Source: Planctomycetota bacterium
Lineage (GTDB): Bacteria; Planctomycetota; B15-G4; JADJEK01
Assembly: GCA_016213895.1 (NCBI GenBank)
Contig: JACQZJ010000013.1
Span: forward strand, 1 to 38,451
Direction: 5' to 3'
Length of the DNA: 38,451 nucleotides
Shown: positions 33,406 through 38,451 of the stretch, in pieces
Position numbering within the stretch: position 1 is the first letter of the stretch
Layout: every line of letters starts with the position of its first letter
The notes under the pieces: generated by a model
Seen by the model: only the letters and a program-made list of their open reading frames with translations
What the model was told of the DNA's origin: nothing
Database searches by the model: none
Made by a program: the position numbers and the translations under genes

Positions 33406-34325
33406 GTCCGGCAAAGAAGCGGGCGAACCTGGCCGCCTCGGTCCGTGCGCGGCTGTTCGACCTCTCGCGCCACCGTGGTGTCGAGTTCCAGCTCGTCCTC
33501 TCGGAGTACGCCATCGAACGGCTGCTGTTCCGCCTTGGCGAGTCGGCGTATTCCGAGCGGTTCGTGCTCAAGGGAGCCACGCTCTTCAAGCTCTGGACGG
33601 GCGAGCACCATCGCGCCACCTGGGATCTGGACCTTCTCGGCCGGGGGAGAAGCACGGCCGCCGAAGTGGTGGCCGTCATCCAGGACGTGTGTTCGATCCG
33701 CGTCCAGGACGGGATCGAGTTCGACACGGTTTCCGTCGCTGCCGAGGAGATCCGCACAGCGGACGAGTACACGGGAGTGCGCGTACGGTTCCAGGCCCGG
33801 CTCGACGATGCGCTGATCCCCGTGCGGGTGGACGTGGGCTTCGGCGACGCGGTCGAGCCCGCGCCGAGCCGCCAGGTGTATCCGACCCTGCTTGACCATC
33901 CTCCGCCCCGGATCCTGGTCTACCCACGCGAGGCGGTCGTGGCCGAGAAGGTCGAGGCCATGATCTCGCTGGCAGTGACCAACAGCCGGATGAAGGACTT
34001 CTACGACGTGCACGTCCTGGCCTCGACCTTCGCTTTCGACGGTGCAACCCTCGCGCGCGCGGTCCGCGCGACGTTTCTTCGCCGGGCAACGCCATTTCCC
34101 GACGGTGAGCCCCTGGTGCTGAGTCCGGGATTCCTCTCGGCCCCGGAGCGGGATACCCAGTGGCGCGCCTTCCTCAAGCGCGGGCGGCTTGTCGTGCGGC
34201 TCGACGCAGCGCGGCTGGCCGATGGGTTACGCGAGTTCCTCGTTCCCGTGCTCCGGGCCGCGGCGGCCGGTGAGCCGTTCGCGGCAACGTGGCCGCCGGG
34301 CGGTCCGTGGAAAGGAAGCGCGTGA
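33402..34325 (+). CDS. abiEii: AbiEii-type nucleotidyltransferase toxin
   Basis: 307 aa. Nucleotidyltransferase core of the AbiEii/DUF1814 family: FVLKGATLFKLWTG (the K-G-G-T-A-L-like motif, here KGATL), then TWDLDLLG with the catalytic DxD, then VRVDVGFGD with the third acidic residue; downstream EAVVAEKVEAMI and RMKDFYDVHVLA are the conserved toxin motifs IV-like. Full length and apparently intact. Coupled to the antitoxin by a four-base overlap. Directly after its stop begins a broken copy of the M14 peptidase gene, so the pair sits in a rearranged island. AbiEii toxins are thought to modify nucleotides or tRNA ends; the exact target here is unknown. Confidence 0.9.
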   Translation: MSPAKKRANLAASVRARLFDLSRHRGVEFQLVLSEYAIERLLFRLGESAYSERFVLKGATLFKLWTGEHHRATWDLDLLGRGRSTAAEVVAVIQDVCSIRVQDGIEFDTVSVAAEEIRTADEYTGVRVRFQARLDDALIPVRVDVGFGDAVEPAPSRQVYPTLLDHPPPRILVYPREAVVAEKVEAMISLAVTNSRMKDFYDVHVLASTFAFDGATLARAVRATFLRRATPFPDGEPLVLSPGFLSAPERDTQWRAFLKRGRLVVRLDAARLADGLREFLVPVLRAAAAGEPFAATWPPGGPWKGSA

Positions 34326-34334
34326 GCGGGCCGA

Positions 34335-34672
34335 GGGGCACCCGCGCCAACCGGAACGGCGTCGACCTGAACCGGAACTTCCCCGCGCTCAGTTTCAGGG
34401 AGAGCCCGGCGCACGGCGGCTCTCCCCTGTGCGAACCGGAGTCCCAGGTGCTCTTCTCGCTGATTCGCACGATCCACCCCGGCCGCGTCGTCAGCATCCA
34501 CATGGCCGCGGCGCGGATCGACTTCGACGGGCCGGCGGCGGAGATGGCGGCCGGAAGGGACCTGGCGGCCATCCAGGCCAGGCGGCCGACCGCGTCGCTC
34601 GACGAGCAATGGGGATGGCTCCACTTCGCGCCGGGCCGTTCACCGAGGTGGTCTATCGTTCCCTGGGTGGGC
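34335..34672 (+). pseudogene. Chimeric remnant: M14 peptidase fragment joined to metallo-beta-lactamase fragment
   Basis: 34335-34540 copies the M14 gene from GTRANRNGVDLNRNFP to RIDFDGPAAE. At about 34541 it switches in frame to the metallo-beta-lactamase gene at MAAGRDLAAIQARRPTA and continues to WGWLHFAP, after which a one-base shift breaks the frame (FTEVVYRSLGG is in the next frame). The two parents both contain a GCCGCGGA-like sequence at the joint, suggesting recombination at microhomology. There is no start codon. Confidence 0.85.
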
Positions 34673-34703
34673 GCGAGGCGGGGCGGAATCGCGCCTGCAA
34701 GCG

Positions 34704-34753
34704 AGCCGGGGTGCGCCGTCGTGCTTCTCCGGCACGGGCGGCGCACCCCGGCT
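34704..34753 (-). terminator. Conserved GC-rich hairpin after the first beta-helix gene
   Basis: Arms AGCCGGGGTGCGCCG and CGGCGCACCCCGGCT (15 perfect pairs), with a second inner stem CGTGC/GCACG. It lies 24 bases past the stop of the beta-helix gene. No T-run follows on either strand, so it is an atypical or bidirectional terminator or an mRNA 3'-end stabiliser. A homologous hairpin follows the paralogous gene at 37147-37196. Confidence 0.7.
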
Positions 34754-34777
34754 TCCGCCAGGAGGCGGTCAAAGGAC

Positions 34778-35854
34778 CTAGTTCGAGGTGAAGAAGACGT
34801 TGTCGACGTAGATGTTGGCGGCCATGGGGACGAAGGAGAAGCGGTCGAGGCCGAGGCTGAACTTGCCCTTGTTCCTGGTGAAGGTGTTGCCCGCGCCCGC
34901 GACGTAGAAGCCGTCGTCCATGGAGAACATGACCTTGTTCTTGAAGTACATGCCGTTGTCGGCGTCGCTCTCGAGGCAGATGCCGTCGTCCCACGAGTTG
35001 TAGACCTTGTTGCGGCTGATGGTGGCGTTCGCGCCGTCCACCTCGATCCCTGCGTCGCCAGCGTTGTGGATGACGTTCTTGGTCAGGGAGTGGCCGTCGC
35101 TGAGCCAGCGGATGTCGATGGCGTCATTGGTCGTGTCGTAGATCTCGTTCTCGTTGATCGTGCAGCCAGACGCCATCCTGCGCAGCTCGATGCCATCCCA
35201 GCCGGTCAGGCTGATGTTGCAGAGCTGGACCAGGTTGCCGTCGGCCCCGACCGCGTCGTCGCCGATCTGGATGCCCTGGTGGCCCGTCTCGCGGATGGTC
35301 GTGCCGAGGATGGAGTTGAAGTCGCCGAACGCGAGCACGCCGGCCTCGCCGGTGCGCGCGATCTGGCACTTGTAGACCACGCAGGAGCTGGCGCCGATGT
35401 AGATGCCGTTCAGGGCCGCGTCCTTGACGCTCGTGTCTTCGATCCGGACGTTGCTCATCAGCACGAAGATCCCGTGCGACGTGGTGTTCTTGACCTTGCA
35501 GTCGGACACCTCGGTGTCCATGCCGGCGATGAGCATTCCCATCGAGCAGTCGCGAAACTGCATGTCGTCGATCACGCAGCCGGTCACGCCGATGGGAACG
35601 ATCAGGCCGGCCCCGCCGCCGGCATCGACCTTGACGTTGCCGTCGCCGCGGAGCGTCTGGTTGTCGAAGGCCATGACGACGTTCTCGTGGTAGGTGCCCT
35701 CATCCACGGTCACGGTCCCGCCTGGACCGGCCATGGCAAGACCGGCATTGATCGTGGCCGCCTGCTGGGGAACCAGGATGTTGGCGGCATCGGCCGCGCC
35801 GGCGAAGGTGAGGGCGAGCGAGAGGGCGAGGAAGGAGTAGGTCGAGCTGTTCAT
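34778..35854 (-). CDS. Secreted right-handed beta-helix repeat protein (paralog 1)
   Basis: 358 aa. Signal peptide (YSFLALSLALTFAGAADA, cleavage near residue 23), then ILVPQQAATINAGLAMAGPGGTVTVDEGTYHENVV, the usual opening of pectate-lyase-like beta-helix proteins. Repeating coils such as VRIEDTSVKDAALNGIYIG, NSILGTTIRETGHQGIQIG, TINENEIYDTTNDAIDIRW and ATISRNKVYNSWDDGICLE are PbH1-type rungs. No polysaccharide-lyase catalytic residues can be assigned. The start at 35854 has AAGGAC upstream. The paralog at 37222-38298 has exactly the same length and very similar DNA, including 5' leader and 3' hairpin. It ends FFTSN with no anchor or sorting tag. Confidence 0.88.
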   Translation of the reverse strand: MNSSTYSFLALSLALTFAGAADAANILVPQQAATINAGLAMAGPGGTVTVDEGTYHENVVMAFDNQTLRGDGNVKVDAGGGAGLIVPIGVTGCVIDDMQFRDCSMGMLIAGMDTEVSDCKVKNTTSHGIFVLMSNVRIEDTSVKDAALNGIYIGASSCVVYKCQIARTGEAGVLAFGDFNSILGTTIRETGHQGIQIGDDAVGADGNLVQLCNISLTGWDGIELRRMASGCTINENEIYDTTNDAIDIRWLSDGHSLTKNVIHNAGDAGIEVDGANATISRNKVYNSWDDGICLESDADNGMYFKNKVMFSMDDGFYVAGAGNTFTRNKGKFSLGLDRFSFVPMAANIYVDNVFFTSN

Positions 35855-36140
35855 TCTGGTGGTCCTTTGGGTTTTCACTTGGCCCTCTGTGTTCTGTCCC
35901 CCTTGATCCGGAAGCCAGCCCGGGCGTCTCGGTGATTCCCGGGCCTCTTCGAGGAATCCGCCGTAGGATCCGTCCATCCGTCTCCGCGGCTTCCGTAAAG
36001 TGTTGTGTGGAAAAGACGTGCTGCCCGTGCCGCCACTGGCCGACCTTCTCCGAGAATTCCAGACCTCGGCTCGCCGCCCCCCGGGGAGCACCGCTGCCAC
36101 GGAGTTGGCCCGGCGACCTCGGACCTGGGAAGGGGGAGGG
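35855..36140. promoter_or_regulatory. Leader region of beta-helix paralog 1
   Basis: No gene is seen. Parts of it match the region upstream of the second paralog (38299-38430): TGATCCGGAA.CCAGCC, CGGCGTCTCG, and a GAGAAGGTC element with GGAAT on the minus strand. The shared blocks show that the duplication included the promoter region; no exact promoter can be named. On the plus strand the last bases contain GGAAGGGGGAGGG before an ATG at 36141 (see the next gene). Confidence 0.45.
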
Positions 36141-36225
36141 ATGAGCCGCCAACCGTGGCGGCTTCGCCGGCTGTCTGGCAACCGCCTGCGGCTTCTTTGG
36201 GGATCTCTGGTGGCGTTTCGACCTT

Positions 36226-37074
36226 TTGTCCCACTTCCGGGTGCAGTACCTCGTCCTCTTGCTGACGGCCGCCGGCGTTTGCGCCCTCGCCCGACGGGTC
36301 CGCACCGCGTCGCTGTTCGCCGCCTTCGCCCTTCTCGATCTGGCGGTGATCGTGCCGTTCTACGTCGATCCGGCGCCGCTCCCGGAGGTCCGCGTCTCCC
36401 GGACCATCCGAGGCATGCTGCTGAACGTGTGCACGAGGCGGGGCGATCCCTCGCGCGTGCTGGCCGAGATCGTCTCTTGGGATCCGGACTTCGTGGTGCT
36501 GGAGGAGATCGATGAGGAGTGGCTGGTCCGCCTCGCCCCGCTGGCAGCGAGCCACCCCCATTCCGTCACCAGGCCGCGACCGGACAACTTCGGCATCGGC
36601 CTGTTCAGCAGGATCCCCTTCGCACGCGCGGAGATCGTGACCCTCGGCGCCGCGGATCCGCCGTCGGTCCTGGCGCGGTTCGACTTGGGCGGGCGGGCGC
36701 TCCACGTCTTCGGCACCCATCCAGTGCGGCCGGGAGAGCGGCGGTACACGCTCTGGCGGGACGAGCAACTGGAGCGGATCGCCGAGTTCCTGGCGGGGGC
36801 CGTTCGGCCTGTGCTGGTTCTCGGCGACCTGAACGTCACGCCGTGGTCCTGCCGCTTTTCCGAGCTGCTCGAGACGGCACGACTGTCGGACACGGCGCGA
36901 GGAAGGGGAGTGCAGGCGACCTGGCCGGTGGACGTGCCCCTGCTCCGGATCCCGGTTGATCACTGCCTTTGTTCGGAAGGAGTCGTGGTGGAGGAGCGGT
37001 GGGTCGGGTCAGACGTGGGGTCCGATCACTTCCCCTTGATCGTGGACTTCCATCTATCTGCCAGCGGCGATTGA
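36226..37074 (+). CDS. Membrane-anchored endonuclease/exonuclease/phosphatase (EEP) family protein
   Basis: 282 residues from a TTG start. One or two N-terminal membrane helices (VQYLVLLLTAAGVCALA; ASLFAAFALLDLAVIVPFYV) precede an EEP catalytic domain: LLNVCTRRGD, VVLEEIDEEW (metal Glu), GIGLFSRIPF, VFGTHPVRPG, LVLGDLNVTPWS (catalytic Asp/Asn) and GSDHFPLIVDF (catalytic Asp-His). The open frame extends upstream to 36145 and encodes GFFGDLWWRFDLLSHFRVQ, which fits the usual N-terminus of this group, but lacks ATG or GTG. A strong ribosome-binding site and ATG at 36141 are in another frame, so a one-base shift near the start, or a TTG start, must be assumed. Lies between the two beta-helix paralogs on the opposite strand. 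Substrate unknown. Confidence 0.8.
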   Translation: MSHFRVQYLVLLLTAAGVCALARRVRTASLFAAFALLDLAVIVPFYVDPAPLPEVRVSRTIRGMLLNVCTRRGDPSRVLAEIVSWDPDFVVLEEIDEEWLVRLAPLAASHPHSVTRPRPDNFGIGLFSRIPFARAEIVTLGAADPPSVLARFDLGGRALHVFGTHPVRPGERRYTLWRDEQLERIAEFLAGAVRPVLVLGDLNVTPWSCRFSELLETARLSDTARGRGVQATWPVDVPLLRIPVDHCLCSEGVVVEERWVGSDVGSDHFPLIVDFHLSASGD

Positions 37075-37146
37075 CCCGGCGCCTGGCGCTGAACGGCTCG
37101 CGGCGTCCTTGCCTGGTTCCTGGGGGCCGGCATGTGCCTGCAAGCG

Positions 37147-37196
37147 AGCCGGGGCGCGCCGTCGTGCTTCTTCGGCACGGGCGGCGCGCCCCGGCT
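37147..37196 (-). terminator. Conserved GC-rich hairpin after the second beta-helix gene
   Basis: Arms AGCCGGGGCGCGCCG and CGGCGCGCCCCGGCT (15 perfect pairs) with the same inner stem CGTGC/GCACG as at 34704-34753. One T-A pair there is a C-G pair here, a compensatory change that keeps the stem. It lies 25 bases past the beta-helix stop and 72 bases after the convergent EEP gene, so it may terminate both. Confidence 0.72.
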
Positions 37197-37221
37197 TCCG
37201 CCAGGAAGCGGGGAGGGGAGG

Positions 37222-38298
37222 CTAGTTCGAGGTGAAGAAGACGTTGTCGACGTAGATGTTGGCGGCCATGGGGACGAAGGAGTTGCGGTCGAGGCCGAGG
37301 CTGAACTTGCCCTTGTTCTTGGTGAAGGTGTTGCCCGTGCCCGAGACGTAGAGGCCGTCATCCCAGGAGAACATGACCTTGTTCTTGAAGTACATGCCGT
37401 TGTCCGCGTCGCCCTGGAGCCAGATGCCGTCGTTCCAGGAGTTGTAGATCTTGTTGCGGCTGATGGTGGCGTTGGCGGCGTCCACCTCGATGCCGCAGTC
37501 TCCGGCGTCATGGATCACGTTCTTGGTCAGCGAGTGGCCTTCGCTGAGCCAGCGCACGTCGATGGCGTCGTCGACCGTATCGTAGATGTCGTTCTCGTTG
37601 ATGGTGCAGCCGGACGCCATCCTGCGCAGCTCGATGCCGTCCCAGCCGGTCAGGCTGATGTCGCAGAGCTGGACCAGGCAGCCGACGGCCGCGTTGGCGT
37701 CGTCGCCGATCTGGATGCCCTGGTGGCCCGTCTCGCGGATGGTCGTGCCGAGGATGGAGATGAAGTCGCCGAGCGCGAGCACGCCGGCCTCGCCGGTGCG
37801 CGCAACCTGGCACTTGTAGACCACGGTGCCGTCGCCAGAGAGCCAGAAGCCGTTCAGGGCCACGTCCTTGACGCTCGTGTCCTCGATCCTCACGCTGGCC
37901 GCCACGGACATGATCCCGTGGGACGTGGCGTTCTTGACCTTGCAGTCCGACACCTCGGTGTCATCGCCGGCGATCAGGATCCCGAGCGAACAGTCGCGGA
38001 ACTGGATGTCCTCGATGACGGAACCGGTCACGGCAACCGGCACGATCAGGCCGACCCCGCCGCCCGCGTCGACCTTGACGTTGCCGTCGCCGCGGAGCGT
38101 CTGGTTGTCGAAGGCCATGACGACGTTCTCGTGGTAGGTGCCTTCATCCACGGTCACGGTCCCTCCAGGACCGGCCCAGGCAAGACCGGCATTGATCGTG
38201 GCCGCATGCTGGGGAACCAGGATGTTGGCGGCATCGGCCGCGCCGGAGAAGGAGAGGGCGAGCGAGAGGGCGAGGAAGGAGGAGGTCGAGCGGTTCAT
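37222..38298 (-). CDS. Secreted right-handed beta-helix repeat protein (paralog 2)
   Basis: 358 aa, same length and architecture as the gene at 34778-35854: signal peptide (SSFLALSLALSFSGAADA), opening ILVPQHAATINAGLAWAGPGGTVTVDEGTYHENVV, then PbH1-type rungs (VRIEDTSVKDVALNGFWLSG; ISILGTTIRETGHQGIQIG; TINENDIYDTVDDAIDVRW; ATISRNKIYNSWNDGIWLQ) to FFTSN. Differences cluster in the loop segments (for example IFVLMSNVRI against IMSVAASVRI, and YIGASSCVV against WLSGDGTVV), while the ends are nearly identical. AAAAAAAGGA precedes the ATG. Ligand or substrate unknown; surface binding or glycan recognition is possible. Confidence 0.88.
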   Translation of the reverse strand: MNRSTSSFLALSLALSFSGAADAANILVPQHAATINAGLAWAGPGGTVTVDEGTYHENVVMAFDNQTLRGDGNVKVDAGGGVGLIVPVAVTGSVIEDIQFRDCSLGILIAGDDTEVSDCKVKNATSHGIMSVAASVRIEDTSVKDVALNGFWLSGDGTVVYKCQVARTGEAGVLALGDFISILGTTIRETGHQGIQIGDDANAAVGCLVQLCDISLTGWDGIELRRMASGCTINENDIYDTVDDAIDVRWLSEGHSLTKNVIHDAGDCGIEVDAANATISRNKIYNSWNDGIWLQGDADNGMYFKNKVMFSWDDGLYVSGTGNTFTKNKGKFSLGLDRNSFVPMAANIYVDNVFFTSN

Positions 38299-38451
38299 CT
38301 TCGTAGTCCTTTTTTTGAGCTTGCGCTTGATCCTTTGGGGTCTGCTCGCCTGATCCGGAATCCAGCCGCGGCGTCTCGAAGAATCCGCGACCTTCTCCCG
38401 AGATTCCGCGGGTGAACCGGCCGACCAGGGCCGGATCCGCCGTAACCATAT
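38299..38451. promoter_or_regulatory. Leader region of beta-helix paralog 2, to the window edge
   Basis: No gene is seen. It shares blocks with the leader of paralog 1 (35855-36070): the segment with TGATCCGGAATCCAGCC and GGCGTCTCG, and on the minus strand GGAATCTCGGGAGAAGGTC. It probably contains the promoter. Confidence 0.4.

Noticed and set aside
34704-34753. The GC-rich hairpin as an integron attC site
   Set aside because: The arms are long and perfect without the R/L box pattern and unpaired bases of attC, and there is no integrase or cassette array.

Overview
The window is a high-GC bacterial chromosome segment of about 38 kb with tightly packed genes. No rRNA, tRNA or CRISPR array was recognised. 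Three things suggest a Planctomycetota-like (or related deep-branching) genome: an ECF sigma factor fused to a membrane anchor and an extracytoplasmic region, secreted proteins with low-complexity beta-rich C-termini, and a sdhC-sdhA-sdhB operon with a di-heme cytochrome b558-type SdhC. This assignment is inference and not proven by a marker gene.

Region 1 (1-5659) is an oxidative/nitrosative stress island. On the minus strand lie peroxiredoxin-superoxide dismutase-ferritin, rubrerythrin-rubredoxin, and a ferritin-like protein followed by a small rubredoxin-like protein. A divergent gene encodes a NorR-type sigma54 activator whose GAF domain keeps the residues that bind non-heme iron in E. 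coli NorR. I find three sigma54 (-24/-12) promoters, one before each minus-strand unit. Each is preceded by a palindrome CGCG-N6-CGCG at matching distances (about -108, -130 and -159), and the same motif overlaps the activator's own putative promoter. This looks like a self-contained regulon in which a NO-type sensor drives diiron/rubredoxin peroxide and superoxide defence instead of the usual norVW.

Region 2 (5637-9201) is the succinate dehydrogenase operon. Region 3 (9343-12641) holds a short hybrid cluster protein and its companion ferredoxin behind a TTGACC/GGTCAA palindrome in class II geometry, next to a CRP/FNR-family regulator (HcpR-like); this is a second NO/hydroxylamine module. Region 4 (12699-14709) holds an acyl-CoA dehydrogenase and a lipoprotein cytochrome c.

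Region 5 (14721-19005) is a minus-strand glycan operon: GT-C membrane glycosyltransferase, UGM-like flavoprotein, RmlC-like epimerase and RmlD-like reductase. Region 6 (19164-25003) holds MarC, a frameshifted sulfatase, a methionine gamma-lyase-like PLP enzyme, a DUF418 membrane protein and a secreted metallo-beta-lactamase-fold hydrolase.

Region 7 (25000-38451) is accessory and rearranged. It holds a 3'-truncated Memo-family gene, secreted proteins, an M14 peptidase, an ECF-sigma/M1-peptidase operon, an AbiEi/AbiEii toxin-antitoxin pair set among broken copies of the M14 and metallo-beta-lactamase genes, and two paralogous beta-helix secreted proteins, each followed by a conserved hairpin that carries a compensatory base-pair change.
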